Counted from the first letter of the stretch, positions 49,819 to 59,344 are shown. The stretch: DNA of 64,000 bases from Candidatus Blautia intestinavium (GCA_019113745.1 DXGV01000043.1:1-64000); one strand, 5' to 3'. The notes: generated by a model not told the origin, from the letters alone. Numbers and translations are program-made.

Positions 49819-51306
49819 TCAGTCAAGAAGCTCCCGTACCATTTCCGCGTCGAAGGTCACGCTGGAAACATGATCGACCTCGATTCTGTACAGGGCGTTG
49901 GCCGCAATGTGCTCCGCTGCCTGCTCAAGATCACGGATTCCTGTAGTGTCCGCATATTTACGGATCACCGCATCCAAACCCTCGTCGCTGACGATACATT
50001 CGCTCTCTTTCAGGCTCATTCTTTTCAGAACTTTTGGAAGGGCGAATCTGGAAAAGATCACCTTCTTCTCCTCCGGCGTATAATCAGGGATATCCACCAC
50101 GGCAAAACGGGACATCAGAGGAGCGCTGATCTGGCTCTTGTCATTGGCCGTTGCAATGGGATACACGCCCACGGTAGGCACCATGCATTCCATATAGTTG
50201 TCTGTGAATCCCAGATTATCCAGAAGCGTCAGCAGAACATCCGCGGGATTTCCGTTGCCCTTGCCTGCGGACGCTTTGTCCAGCTCGTTGATGATAAACA
50301 CCAGATTGGACTCTCCCGCCGCCGCGAAGGCTTCCATTATGATCCCCGGCTTTGCGTTGGCGTAGACGCGGGAACTTCCAGTCAGCTGCTCCGGATCGTT
50401 AATGGAGCTCATATCCAGGGTGGTCCAGGGCAGACGAAGGATCCGGGCTACCGCATAGGCGATCTGGGATTTCCCTGTACCCGCCGGTCCCACCAGAAGC
50501 AGCCCGTAAGCGGGAAGCGTATGAGTCCGGTTGATCTGGATGATCGTCTCGATGATCCTCTGCTTCACACGCTCCATCCCGTACAGTTCCTCGTCCAGGA
50601 TTCTTCTCGCTTCCACAGGATCTATGGATTCAAAGTAATTGCTCTTCCACTGGATATTCATCATAATAGAGAGCGCCCGCTGCGCATGGCGGCGTTCTTC
50701 CTGAGATACTTCGTGAGAACGGGCCACAGCCAGATTCCTTCTGGCCCAGAGACGGATATTGTCGGGAAGAGTTCTTCCCGCGCAGGTCATAAAATCCGTA
50801 ATACTCTGGATACTGGTGAGTTTCATCTCGTCGCCGGATTCTTCCTCTTCCTCACTATCCGGCAGATCTTCCGGGGCGCTACTGGAAAGAAGTCTGGCGA
50901 TCATAAACTGGAGGAAGCCGTCCTCCGCGGAGAGCTTCGTTCCTCCTCCGAAAGCCGTCTCACGGATCCTGTACACTGCGTATCCCTCTTCCCGGTTCTC
51001 GCCGGAAAGACGTACACGGATACGGTTCTCGCCCAGCCAGCGGATCAGGCTGACAAAACGCGCGTCGATCTTCAGGATGTCCGCGCTGACCTCCCCCTGC
51101 TGCTCTTCTTTGAACCCAAAAGAAGTCCGGTGGACGGGATTGGTAAAGATGCCGCAGGAATGATGCTGCCACTGGCGTTTACTGTTGTCCAGATAGAGGA
51201 TCGGTCTGTCTGGAGTGGCTTCTCCCTCCTCGGAATGGAAAGTAGTATATGTACACTCCGGATGTTTTCCCTTTTCCGGAGTATTATTAAAATCAAAAAC
51301 CGGCAT
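49819..51306 (-). CDS. Lon-like AAA+ ATPase without a protease domain
   Basis: 495 residues. The N-terminal 230 residues are unfamiliar, with an acidic stretch at 150-160. The AAA+ module follows LDEELYGMERVKQRIIETI as in Lon, with Walker A GPAGTGKS (G273-S280), Arg finger in PLMSR (R400) and sensor-2 Arg in GIRDLEQA. Walker B reads LVFIINELDK, so the first acidic residue of the DE pair is Asn (N340) while the catalytic Glu341 is kept. The chain stops where Lon's Ser-Lys protease would begin. It is probably a remodelling ATPase; partner unknown. Confidence 0.85.
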   Translation of the reverse strand: MPVFDFNNTPEKGKHPECTYTTFHSEEGEATPDRPILYLDNSKRQWQHHSCGIFTNPVHRTSFGFKEEQQGEVSADILKIDARFVSLIRWLGENRIRVRLSGENREEGYAVYRIRETAFGGGTKLSAEDGFLQFMIARLLSSSAPEDLPDSEEEEESGDEMKLTSIQSITDFMTCAGRTLPDNIRLWARRNLAVARSHEVSQEERRHAQRALSIMMNIQWKSNYFESIDPVEARRILDEELYGMERVKQRIIETIIQINRTHTLPAYGLLLVGPAGTGKSQIAYAVARILRLPWTTLDMSSINDPEQLTGSSRVYANAKPGIIMEAFAAAGESNLVFIINELDKASAGKGNGNPADVLLTLLDNLGFTDNYMECMVPTVGVYPIATANDKSQISAPLMSRFAVVDIPDYTPEEKKVIFSRFALPKVLKRMSLKESECIVSDEGLDAVIRKYADTTGIRDLEQAAEHIAANALYRIEVDHVSSVTFDAEMVRELLD

Positions 51307-51369
51307 ATGCTGTCGCTCCTTTTTATTCTAAAAAATCTTTTTCATTTTACATCACATATACATATAAAA

Positions 51370-52662
51370 TCAAGCGATAAAAATCCCCACCAGGATTCCC
51401 ACAACCGTAGGCAAAAGCCATCCGAAACCGGCGGCATATCCCGGTATTCTCTGCAGAAGCAGGGTAATCCCGGGGATCACAAATCCATTCTGATCCAGAA
51501 CTGTCAGCACGCTGCTGACGCCGCAGAATACTGCCGACCACAGGTAAACGCCGGGGAACCTTCCCAGCCAGCGGTGGGTACAGGATAAAAAGATCAGAAG
51601 AATCGCCATAGGATAGATGGCGTTCAGCACGGGAACAGAAAATGTAAGGATGGCGTCCAGCCCCACATTGGCGATCACCATGGAGACAAAGGCAAAAATG
51701 AAAACCCAGTTCCGGTAGCTGATCTTCGGAAATACATCCGAGAAATACTTTCCGCAGCAGCTGAACAGCCCCACGCAGGTATTGAAGCAGGCGATCACAA
51801 AGATCACTGCAAGGATCGCCGTTCCGGCTTTCCCGAACAGATAATCCGCCATGCTTACCAGCACTTCCGTGCCGTTTCCGCTGTCCGGAAACGCCTGGCT
51901 GGACGTCATGCCTACAAATGTCAGCATAGAATATACCGCCAGAAGAAAAATGCCGGCGATCCATCCTGCAGAAATCGTCTCCCGCATGACTGCTTTTTCT
52001 TTCGTGATACCCCGGGCCCGGATGTTCATTGCCACGATCATGCCGAAATTCAGCGCTGCAAGAGTATCCATTGTCTGATATCCGTCGACAAATCCCTGGA
52101 CAGGCGCGCCGCTTCTGTAAATCTCCACAGGCGCCGCCGCTTCTCCCGCGGGATTCAGAGCGGCAGCCGCAAACAGAACAACAATCAGAACCAGAAGGAC
52201 GGGCGTCAGTCTTTTTCCCAGATATTCCGTGAGTTTCTCCGGATGCATTGCAATGACGGAAGCCGCCGCAAAGAAAACCAGAGAATAGATAAACTGGACG
52301 ACCGCTATGGAATTCTCGCCGGGGAAGAACGGGATCACCGCCATGGAAAACGACGTGCTCGCAGTCCTGGGAATGGCAAGACAGGGACCGATTGCCAGAT
52401 AGAGGATCAGGATATAGACAAAGGCAAAACCGGGATGCACCCGGGACGCCAGCCTGTCAAGTCCTCCTGCAAGGGTTACCGCCACCACGCCCAGCACGGG
52501 CAGACCCACTGCGCTCACGGCAAAGCCGATGAACGCCGGAACGGTCGACGTACCTGCCTGAGCGCCCAGAAAGGGCGGAAAGATCAGATTCCCCGCTCCG
52601 AAAAACATCGAAAACAAGGTGATTCCTATGAGGATTTTATTTTTCAGATTAAATTTTGTCAT
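51370..52662 (-). CDS. brnQ: Branched-chain amino acid:cation symporter
   Basis: 430 residues, twelve predicted membrane helices. The N-terminal ITLFSMFFGAGNLIFPPFLG and the YLAIGPCLAIPRTASTSF segment are signatures of the LIVCS family that imports leucine, isoleucine and valine with sodium or protons. Only 30 bases separate it from the hydrolase gene upstream, so they may be co-transcribed. No T-box lies in front of it. Confidence 0.93.
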   Translation of the reverse strand: MTKFNLKNKILIGITLFSMFFGAGNLIFPPFLGAQAGTSTVPAFIGFAVSAVGLPVLGVVAVTLAGGLDRLASRVHPGFAFVYILILYLAIGPCLAIPRTASTSFSMAVIPFFPGENSIAVVQFIYSLVFFAAASVIAMHPEKLTEYLGKRLTPVLLVLIVVLFAAAALNPAGEAAAPVEIYRSGAPVQGFVDGYQTMDTLAALNFGMIVAMNIRARGITKEKAVMRETISAGWIAGIFLLAVYSMLTFVGMTSSQAFPDSGNGTEVLVSMADYLFGKAGTAILAVIFVIACFNTCVGLFSCCGKYFSDVFPKISYRNWVFIFAFVSMVIANVGLDAILTFSVPVLNAIYPMAILLIFLSCTHRWLGRFPGVYLWSAVFCGVSSVLTVLDQNGFVIPGITLLLQRIPGYAAGFGWLLPTVVGILVGIFIA

Positions 52663-52692
52663 TGTAATGTCACACTTTCTCTCCGGACTCTG

Positions 52693-53256
52693 TCATATTT
52701 CACAGAGGAATTCCAGAGTCCGTTCCATAATTTCCTGCAGATTACCGATATCCCTAAGTACATCCCCTGTTTCCAGGGAATGATTTCCGTCCTCGGTAAT
52801 ATAGAGAGGCAGATTTCTCTCCCTGCAGCCTTTTACAACGTCAGAGGTCTCCACCCAGGGATCTTTTGTTCCGTGGAAAACAATTCCCTTCTGCTCTTCA
52901 AAAGTCTTCATAAACTGAAAGGATGCTTTCACCGGCGTATAATAAACATGTTCCGCCTGAATATGATGATCATGCGCGTATGATGCTGCAACGGCTGTTC
53001 CCACACTCTTGGAGAGAAAAACAACCCTGTCGTATCTGTCAAAATCCACCGCTTTTAAAAGAGTCTCCGCCTGACTCCGGGCGCTTAAAAATGCTTTTTC
53101 CATCTTTTCGGCGGAACCTTTGATATTTTTTTCAAAATTTCCATAGGGCGCCTCCGCAATCTCATACCCCAGAGCCCTGGCCGCTTTCTTTCCGTAATAA
53201 AGCAGCGGCTTGTCTGTATGATATCCTATCCCCGGAAATATTACTGCCAACTTCAT
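52693..53256 (-). CDS. Small alpha/beta-hydrolase-fold protein
   Basis: 187 residues, starting at ATG 53256 with AAGGAGAAC upstream. LAVIFPGIGYHTDKPLLYYG is the first strand. VVFLSKSVGTAVAASYA has the nucleophile Ser in a SKSVG elbow, TKDPWVET holds the acid and DGNHSLETG the His, so the triad is complete. No signal peptide. The substrate is unknown. The gene starts 95 bases inside the end of the membrane-fusion gene. Confidence 0.75.
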   Translation of the reverse strand: MKLAVIFPGIGYHTDKPLLYYGKKAARALGYEIAEAPYGNFEKNIKGSAEKMEKAFLSARSQAETLLKAVDFDRYDRVVFLSKSVGTAVAASYAHDHHIQAEHVYYTPVKASFQFMKTFEEQKGIVFHGTKDPWVETSDVVKGCRERNLPLYITEDGNHSLETGDVLRDIGNLQEIMERTLEFLCEI

Positions 53257-55114
53257 TCTTGTTCTCCTTCCCGCTCTCAATATCTGTGATTCCTTTTCCC
53301 GTGTTGGGCTGGAACTGAGAATATACCGCGTCTGCGGCGAAAAGAATTATCAGCGCCGAACATACTGCCATGATCTGTTTCTCGTTCAGCTCACCGATCA
53401 GGCCGTCGATCACAGGAGCGATCACATAGACAATAGCCAGGCCTCCGACTCCGAATACCAGAAGTCCTTCAGCGCAGATCCTGCCGTTCAGATTGAGAAA
53501 ATATCCGCTGTAATCCCACCATTTCATACCGCCCGTAGCAATCTCCATCACCAGAGAGGTCATATATTCCAGAAAGCCGCACAAGAGGATCGTGGAACAG
53601 AACTCCAGAACCGGTTTCCCCCGGAATCTGTATAACAATGTCAGCATCAGCACCGCTCCGGTACCGTAGATGGGAAGCCAGGGGCCGTGCAGAGCTCCTC
53701 TGTTCACAAACTCTCCGTAAGATACCAGATGCATTCCCACTTCCCACAGCCAGCCGAACACTGACAGAGTGAGAAAAACAGCCATCAGAGACCATACAGA
53801 GTAATGTCTCATATAATTCAGGGACTGCACCAGTTTCCGGCGCTCTTCCTCCGGGATCGGATAAAGCCGTACCGGATACGCCAGGCCCTGTACATCGTCG
53901 ATCATGGAGCGGAGACGGACATATTCTGCCTGGTGTTTCTCATAAGTCCGTTCCTGACTGCGGCGCATGAGAAGAATTCCGAAATTATCTGCCAGGAAAC
54001 CTCGCCAGCCGGACAGTTTCTCTTCTCCGTCATCCGGATTCTCCATGAATGCCGCCACATCCGGATATTTCGCTCTCAAAAGGAATGTGCCGGCTTTTTC
54101 ATAAAGATAGGTGTCATACAGAAGTTCTGATCCGGGGATTCCCTTCTCCAACGCCTCCGCTCTCAGTTCCGCGTAATATCTAGTAAAGGCCGCTGTTTTA
54201 TAGGGATTGGTATAAAAAATATTGAAAATGCCAATCGTAAGTATCCCCAGTATCTCCCATCCGATAAAAGATAATTCAAAAACAAAACATTCCCATTTGT
54301 GTCCGTCCATCATCTTACGCGAAAGCGTAACTGCCTCCCGCGCCGTCATATCCGGATTCTCCGCCACAATAAAGGGAACCAGATAATAGGAATACCTCTT
54401 TACCGCAATCCCTGCTATGGTAAGGCACCACAGAGAATACCAGATATATTTTACAAACATGATCCATGAGGCTCTCAGCCACTTCTTTACCCGCAGCAGA
54501 AAAACAAAGCGCTGGGAAGTGACCTGTTCGTAAATCATTCCCTCCAGGAAGACTCTGCGGATCACAACAGGAAATACATTGATCAGCAGAAACCAGATCC
54601 CAAAGGCCCCCGCAGCTCCCAGAAGGATCATGACCAGAATGCCGATACTCTCTGATCCGGTCATGGAAGCGATAGCCGCCACCATAGTCACAATGATCGA
54701 TCCGGAACTGATCTGGTTCACCACATTGGAAAGGACTCCTCTCGTACGTCCGAACATGGGATTCCCGCTCTCGGACGCGAGTATCTCATTCTCTTTAATC
54801 CTCCTGGTGATCTCCCGCCCAGTTTCTGTATTGCTTTCGGCTATGATGCGCAGGACATTCTCCCAGGAGACGCTGTCAACTGTCGTCTTAACCATGGATC
54901 CGGCTTCCGTATCCGGATCGCTTTCCGCGTTTACAGCGTTTTCCTCATTAAAAATGCTTTCTTTCTGTTCGTAATTCTCCGCGGTGGAAAAACTCAGTGT
55001 TCCGGTAAATTCCGCGCCAAGAAAAGCGGCGATGAGACAGGCCGCCACAAATATGACATAGTTCTTTTTCAGGGAAGTTCTTCCCAGTTTTTTCATTTGT
55101 TTTCCTGTTTTCAT
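53162..55114 (-). CDS. Multi-pass membrane protein: DUF975 domain fused to a CmpB-type permease domain
   Basis: 650 residues. After an N-terminal helix and a soluble stretch, the region 140-360 resembles DUF975 proteins (NPDMTAREAVTLSRKMMDGH, then NIFYTNPYKTAAFTRYYAEL). The C-terminal 230 residues form the five-helix ABC_trans_CmpB domain (RGALHGPWLPIYGTGAVLM, CGFLEYMTSLVMEI, KWWDYSGYFLNLNGRICAEG). The two are usually separate genes. Family names are from memory. Its end overlaps the next gene by 95 bases, and its start overlaps the nuclease stop by 4. Confidence 0.75.
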   Translation of the reverse strand: MKTGKQMKKLGRTSLKKNYVIFVAACLIAAFLGAEFTGTLSFSTAENYEQKESIFNEENAVNAESDPDTEAGSMVKTTVDSVSWENVLRIIAESNTETGREITRRIKENEILASESGNPMFGRTRGVLSNVVNQISSGSIIVTMVAAIASMTGSESIGILVMILLGAAGAFGIWFLLINVFPVVIRRVFLEGMIYEQVTSQRFVFLLRVKKWLRASWIMFVKYIWYSLWCLTIAGIAVKRYSYYLVPFIVAENPDMTAREAVTLSRKMMDGHKWECFVFELSFIGWEILGILTIGIFNIFYTNPYKTAAFTRYYAELRAEALEKGIPGSELLYDTYLYEKAGTFLLRAKYPDVAAFMENPDDGEEKLSGWRGFLADNFGILLMRRSQERTYEKHQAEYVRLRSMIDDVQGLAYPVRLYPIPEEERRKLVQSLNYMRHYSVWSLMAVFLTLSVFGWLWEVGMHLVSYGEFVNRGALHGPWLPIYGTGAVLMLTLLYRFRGKPVLEFCSTILLCGFLEYMTSLVMEIATGGMKWWDYSGYFLNLNGRICAEGLLVFGVGGLAIVYVIAPVIDGLIGELNEKQIMAVCSALIILFAADAVYSQFQPNTGKGITDIESGKENKNEVGSNISGDRISYRQAAALLRKESGQGSGV

Positions 55115-55974
55115 TCTTCTTCAGCCTGTTCAATACTTTCAATCAGCCGTCTGATTTCGTCTTCTTCTGTTTCCAGTTCATCTGCAATTTCGCGCAGAGA
55201 TTTTCCTTTTTCAAGCTTTTTACGAATCAGACTTTGAAGCACAGCCTCCCGCCCCTCTTCCCAGGCTTCCTCACGTTCCTGCCTGATGTGGCGTTCTTCA
55301 TCATATTCATATATGCTCACTTTCATCGCCTCCGCTTTATTTTTTTCCAGAAACTCTTTTAAAATCCCTTCCTGGATACACTCTGTCACAGCCTGCTCAA
55401 CAGCTTTGTCCACAGCCATTTCCTTTGCATATGTTCGCACTCTGTTCGTATATTCTGCATACTCCCACAATGTATGGCATGACTCCATCAATTCAGGATT
55501 GTGTCCGGAATTAATATTCAGCATTAAGACTTCCAGATTCAGTTTATATTCTTTCTCCACTACTGAATACAGATCTGACAACTTCAGTATTTTTCGATCT
55601 GGCTGTTTCCTTTCCCCATTGTAGAAAACAACAAAATGAGGTGTTGGAAGCTGAACTTTTTTGCTGCTATACAAATTAACATTTCGTATCATATCCGAAT
55701 ATAAATCTGCCAAGTACAGAAAAAAACGCAGAGGAAGATTCGGACTGTATGTAGACTGGTGTTCATAAAGAGCCAGCCGCGCATCTATGAGAAATGAAAT
55801 ATCATTTTTCATGGACATATAAATTGCATTATCCAGAGTATTTATTTCCAGTAATTCCGGATCTTCATAATGTTTGCCGCTTACTGCATTATACAGTTCC
55901 AACAGTTTTTTCTTTTCCTCAAAAATCATGACAAAAAGACGGGATTTGTAGAGACGGTTTGTTTTCTGAGCCAT
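55111..55974 (-). CDS. Rpn family PD-(D/E)XK nuclease (recombination-promoting nuclease/putative transposase)
   Basis: 287 residues. KLLELYNAVSGKHYEDPELL opens the family domain. The nuclease core is D64 in FLIDARLALYEHQST with E71 and Q73 (E-x-Q instead of E-x-K). RFFLYLADLYSDMI and PHFVVFYNGERK follow. The C-terminal third is a charged coiled coil ending in a helix-turn-helix-like LREIADELETEEDEI. Such genes occur in many copies in Lachnospiraceae. It overlaps the membrane-fusion gene by 4 bases (ATGA), an unusual partnership. Confidence 0.85.
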   Translation of the reverse strand: MAQKTNRLYKSRLFVMIFEEKKKLLELYNAVSGKHYEDPELLEINTLDNAIYMSMKNDISFLIDARLALYEHQSTYSPNLPLRFFLYLADLYSDMIRNVNLYSSKKVQLPTPHFVVFYNGERKQPDRKILKLSDLYSVVEKEYKLNLEVLMLNINSGHNPELMESCHTLWEYAEYTNRVRTYAKEMAVDKAVEQAVTECIQEGILKEFLEKNKAEAMKVSIYEYDEERHIRQEREEAWEEGREAVLQSLIRKKLEKGKSLREIADELETEEDEIRRLIESIEQAEEE

Positions 55975-56264
55975 AAAATTACCTCCTTTAAAAAAACTGC
56001 AGGAGGATGCCGTCTTTTATGGAAACCTCTCTGCAAAATATAATTGGAATAAAGCATTGAGATTTCTTCAGATTTATTTTTTTCAGAATATTGACACGGT
56101 TTTTACCGTCTAGAAATGGACTGTCAGAAATGTAAATGCTTTAAGTCCATAATAACATAAAAAATTCTAAATAGCTATTCCAAATTTGCTTTTTAAATAT
56201 GCTGATTTATCATACAACAGTCTCTCAATTATTACTTTTTTATATTATGTTTCAAAATATATCA
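55975..56264. other. AT-rich gap without a gene
   Basis: Apart from the ribosome site of the nuclease (minus strand, TAAAGGAGG just before its ATG) and the promoter of the PadR gene at its right end, I see no ORF of note, repeat or RNA fold here. The sequence is clearly richer in A and T than its surroundings, which fits an insertion point or a decayed gene. Confidence 0.5.
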
Positions 56265-56293
56265 TTGACAATCACAATACTATGTAGTACGAT
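56265..56293 (+). promoter_or_regulatory. Promoter of the PadR-HAAS operon
   Basis: Perfect TTGACA (56265-56270), 17-base spacer and TACGAT (56288-56293). The spacer and -10 carry ACTATGTAGTAC(GATG), with a GTAGTAC palindromic core that a PadR dimer could bind; that is inferred. Confidence 0.7.
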
Positions 56294-56328
56294 GTATCTA
56301 TTCATAAAACAATACTGAGGTGAACAGC

Positions 56329-56661
56329 ATGAACCTGGACAAATGGAAATCCCAGCTAGTACGCGGGACACTGGAATACTGCATTCTGCTCATGTTGAAC
56401 AGGAAAGTATATTACGGATATGAGATTCTGCAGGAATTAAGCAGGTATCCCATCATCGCTTCCACAGAAAGCACCGTATATCCTCTACTGAGACGGCTAC
56501 AGAAAGAAAATTATCTGCAATCTGTCTGGCAGGATTCTACAGAAGGTCTGCCGCCGCGAAAATACTATTCGCTCACAACTGAAGGAAAGGCATATCTGGA
56601 AGCTATGAACAGCGAATGGGAAAATTTATTAAATGCAATGTCTGATCTGAAAGGAGAATAA
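56329..56661 (+). CDS. PadR-family transcriptional regulator
   Basis: 110 residues. The winged helix (LVRGTLEYCILLMLNRKVYY, ILQELSRYPIIASTESTVYP, LRRLQKENYL, PPRKYYSLT) is of the small PadR-s2 type that represses its own operon. ATG at 56329 is favoured by TGAGGTG 8 bases upstream over the GTG at 56320. It is paired with a HAAS-domain membrane protein, a frequent two-gene unit in Firmicutes. Confidence 0.92.
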   Translation: MNLDKWKSQLVRGTLEYCILLMLNRKVYYGYEILQELSRYPIIASTESTVYPLLRRLQKENYLQSVWQDSTEGLPPRKYYSLTTEGKAYLEAMNSEWENLLNAMSDLKGE

Positions 56662-56666
56662 AACTT

Positions 56667-57233
56667 ATGAACGCCGCGCTTGAAAAATATCTGGATACTG
56701 TCGATAAATGTTTAAAGCCGCTTCCGGCTTCCGAGAGAGTGGATATCGTAAAAGAGATAAAAGGCTCTATTTTAGAGATGGAAAGCGATAATCTCACAAC
56801 AGAACAGATCATGAACAGGCTGGGAAAGCCCAAAGACCTTGCCAAAGCCTATCTGGGTGATCTGCTCTCACAGCCAGGCGGATTTAGCTTAAACAGATTT
56901 CTGACCGTCTGCGCATTTTACAGCATTGTCGGTTTTTCCGGAATGATTGTGATTCCCTGTCTTGTTATTATGGCCCCTGTATTTATTGTCTGCGGTATTG
57001 CCTGCCCGATCATAATGGCAGTAAAAGTGATCGATTATATTCTGAATCTCGGACTTCCGTATATGGAAAATATCGGGGTATTCACAGGCATAGTGGAATT
57101 AAATCCGGTGGTGGAATTCGCAGTGACTCTTGTGGTCGGCGTATTACTCTTCCTGGCAGGATGCGGCTGCTGGAAGCTACTGGTGGGGTACTGCAAAAAA
57201 GTCGGCAAAACGAAATTGGATTTATCCATTTAG
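56667..57233 (+). CDS. HAAS (DUF1700-type) domain membrane protein
   Basis: 188 residues. The N-terminal 65 form the helical HAAS domain (LDTVDKCLKPLPASERVDIV, TTEQIMNRLGKPKDLAKAYL). Three to four membrane helices follow. Five bases separate it from the PadR gene. HAAS proteins paired with PadR are thought to take part in envelope-stress signalling; the role here is not shown by sequence. Confidence 0.88.
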   Translation: MNAALEKYLDTVDKCLKPLPASERVDIVKEIKGSILEMESDNLTTEQIMNRLGKPKDLAKAYLGDLLSQPGGFSLNRFLTVCAFYSIVGFSGMIVIPCLVIMAPVFIVCGIACPIIMAVKVIDYILNLGLPYMENIGVFTGIVELNPVVEFAVTLVVGVLLFLAGCGCWKLLVGYCKKVGKTKLDLSI

Positions 57234-57260
57234 AACCACAGTTCTATAAGACCAAAAGTA

Positions 57261-57291
57261 CTGCCGCACGGAAACGAACTCCGTGCGGCAG
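57261..57291. terminator. Bidirectional terminator between HAAS gene and nucleoside hydrolase
   Basis: A perfect 12-bp inverted repeat, CTGCCGCACGGA (57261-57272) with TCCGTGCGGCAG (57280-57291), with only a short T-rich flank on either side. Confidence 0.75.
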
Positions 57292-57299
57292 CTTTGTGT

Positions 57300-58352
57300 C
57301 TATCTGGGAGCATTTCTGATTTTCTCAAACATATCTCCCAACACAGCGTCCCGATAAATAAATCTTACAATTCGCATTGGGAATCTGTCTGGTTCAGATG
57401 TATATTTAATCTCATCTGTCAGGCATGGAGTGGGAACCAGTGAAGACGGACACCATGTAGGATTCAGGAGATATGCCACCGTACTGATATCCCATATAAT
57501 CCTGGAAGGCGACAGTGGGGAGGTCGTTGACGGCATTCCTTCTTCACCATAATCATCCAGATCTTTACAATATGTCTGATGAAAAAGTGTCAGCCAGTTT
57601 TGTGCCATCTCCTGGCTCATCTGACTTGTCACAGTATCAGACAGATAAGTTCCCAATTCTGACCGTCCCTTAATATTCGCTTCAAGCTCCGGCCCCGTCA
57701 CTGCAAGATAAGAAGCCACCGACATACAGGGGACCACCACCAGCGGAACACCACAGTCCAGAATTGTACGCGAAGCGATTAAATCCTGTCCCAGGTTAAA
57801 TTCTATGGTATGCGGCCAGTATAACGGCTGACCGGCAAGCCACACAATCACTATTTTGCGGATAATCTCCGGATCCATCAGGATTGCGGAAGCAACATTG
57901 GTGATCTCGCCGATGGCTATAACATAAAGTACATCTTCCGCCTCACTGGTACGCTTTACAAGATCTCTGGCCGCTTCACTTTCTACCGGAATTCCTTCTT
58001 CCCGCATATATTCTTTTGAACCGCGGAATACTTTCCCATCCGGATCCATTTTCAGGAGTCTCATTAATTTTATAATCTCCTGATAGCTCAGTTCCAGACC
58101 CTCTGCCAGATCATTCGTCATCGGAATATCTACGCTGTCTTTTTTCTGAAGCTTCGCAAAGAATTCAGAAGAAAAAGGAGCTGCATAAATGGCCTGAACA
58201 TCCAGCTTTTCCAGCGACAGTAAAGCATATGAAATTGCAAACTGATCGTCAACCTCATTATATGTATCGGAATCAATTACGCACTGAAGTCTTCCCTTCG
58301 GGGGCGCAAGACGTTTTTTTCTTTCTTCGTCTGTTAATATAGGAAATTTCAT
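57300..58352 (-). CDS. Nucleoside hydrolase, DSDTxNEVDDQ subgroup
   Basis: 350 residues. The metal site reads CVIDSDTYNEVDDQFAISYA in place of the usual DTDPGxDD. AIGEITNVASAI and a WLAGQPLYWPHTIEFNLGQD region with NLGQDLIA replace the standard NxxxDPxA. This subgroup accompanies sugar-type ABC transporters and probably cleaves imported nucleosides, or a related glycosyl compound, to ribose and base. ATG at 58352 with AAAGGAGAA is chosen. Last gene of a five-gene operon. Confidence 0.88.
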   Translation of the reverse strand: MKFPILTDEERKKRLAPPKGRLQCVIDSDTYNEVDDQFAISYALLSLEKLDVQAIYAAPFSSEFFAKLQKKDSVDIPMTNDLAEGLELSYQEIIKLMRLLKMDPDGKVFRGSKEYMREEGIPVESEAARDLVKRTSEAEDVLYVIAIGEITNVASAILMDPEIIRKIVIVWLAGQPLYWPHTIEFNLGQDLIASRTILDCGVPLVVVPCMSVASYLAVTGPELEANIKGRSELGTYLSDTVTSQMSQEMAQNWLTLFHQTYCKDLDDYGEEGMPSTTSPLSPSRIIWDISTVAYLLNPTWCPSSLVPTPCLTDEIKYTSEPDRFPMRIVRFIYRDAVLGDMFEKIRNAPR

Positions 58353-58375
58353 GGGTTTTCTCCTTTCTCTGTCCA

Positions 58376-59344
58376 TCAGGCAGCACTTACCTCTGCTTTT
58401 TCTTTTTTCATTTTCTCCCGCATCGCCGCCAGTTTCTCTGTATTGTGGAAAATGATCATTACAATCAGCAGGAATACTCCAAGGACAACATTCTGGAAAG
58501 TATCAGGCAGACCTGCCGCGATCAGCCCTATAAAAATAATATTCAGTGTAAACTGTGCAATAAATATGCCAAATGTAAGGTTACAGATTTTCTGTAAAAC
58601 AAGCGCCACCAGAACACTGATCAGGGGCTTAAATATAACCGTGACGGAACCCAGGCTCTGCTGTGCTCCCATAGATCCTGACTGGCTGAGTGTAAGGATC
58701 GCGGAAACTCCGATAAATATTCCTCCATAAACGAAAGCCTTTGTTTTTACAAGATTTACGGAAACGCCGGATGTTTTTGTAACTGTTTCATTACTTCCCA
58801 CCGCCCGGAGATTATATCCGAAAACTGTATGATTAAAAAGAAAGTAAAACAACGCTGTCATCAGGATAAATACGATCACGATATTCGGCGAAGAACCGAA
58901 AATTCCATACTTTGAATCTATCTGCACAAATCCGTAATGTCCGGCCAGTTTTGAACCTATGATCTCATAAATCATGGCAAGGCCCATGGTAAGTACCAGA
59001 GAAGGAATTTTCAATACAGAATTCAGTATGCCTGTAATTAAAGTGACCAGAAGCGCACTGCACAATGCACCCAGGATCATTCCGGCGAAGCCGAACTGCG
59101 ACGCCATCAGGCCGCCTGTGACGCCGCTGATAATCTGAGCCGATCCTACTGAGAAATCAAATAACCCACATATATTTCCAAGCGCGACCGCATAAGCTGT
59201 AATAGTGGGAATTATGGTCTGAAGGAAAATTGTATATATACAATTCCAGTTTCCAAATCTCTCAGGTATGACGGCCAGGAAAATGAGGTATACGATTACC
59301 GGCAGCGCCAGGGTTTTCAGAGTACATACTATTAGTTTTTTCAT
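58376..59344 (-). CDS. Sugar/nucleoside ABC transporter permease, RbsC family
   Basis: 322 residues, about ten membrane helices, with AVGSNETVTKTSGVSVNLVK as the ATPase-contact loop of the BPD_transp_2 family. Together with the second permease (60579-61544) it would form the channel. Only 23 bases separate it from the hydrolase gene behind it. The substrate is suggested by that hydrolase. Confidence 0.9.
   Translation of the reverse strand: MKKLIVCTLKTLALPVIVYLIFLAVIPERFGNWNCIYTIFLQTIIPTITAYAVALGNICGLFDFSVGSAQIISGVTGGLMASQFGFAGMILGALCSALLVTLITGILNSVLKIPSLVLTMGLAMIYEIIGSKLAGHYGFVQIDSKYGIFGSSPNIVIVFILMTALFYFLFNHTVFGYNLRAVGSNETVTKTSGVSVNLVKTKAFVYGGIFIGVSAILTLSQSGSMGAQQSLGSVTVIFKPLISVLVALVLQKICNLTFGIFIAQFTLNIIFIGLIAAGLPDTFQNVVLGVFLLIVMIIFHNTEKLAAMREKMKKEKAEVSAA

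Noticed and set aside
49870-51588. A 572-codon plus-strand ORF opposite the Lon-like ATPase
   Set aside because: Shadow frame; the minus strand has Walker A, sensor and Arg-finger motifs and a ribosome site.
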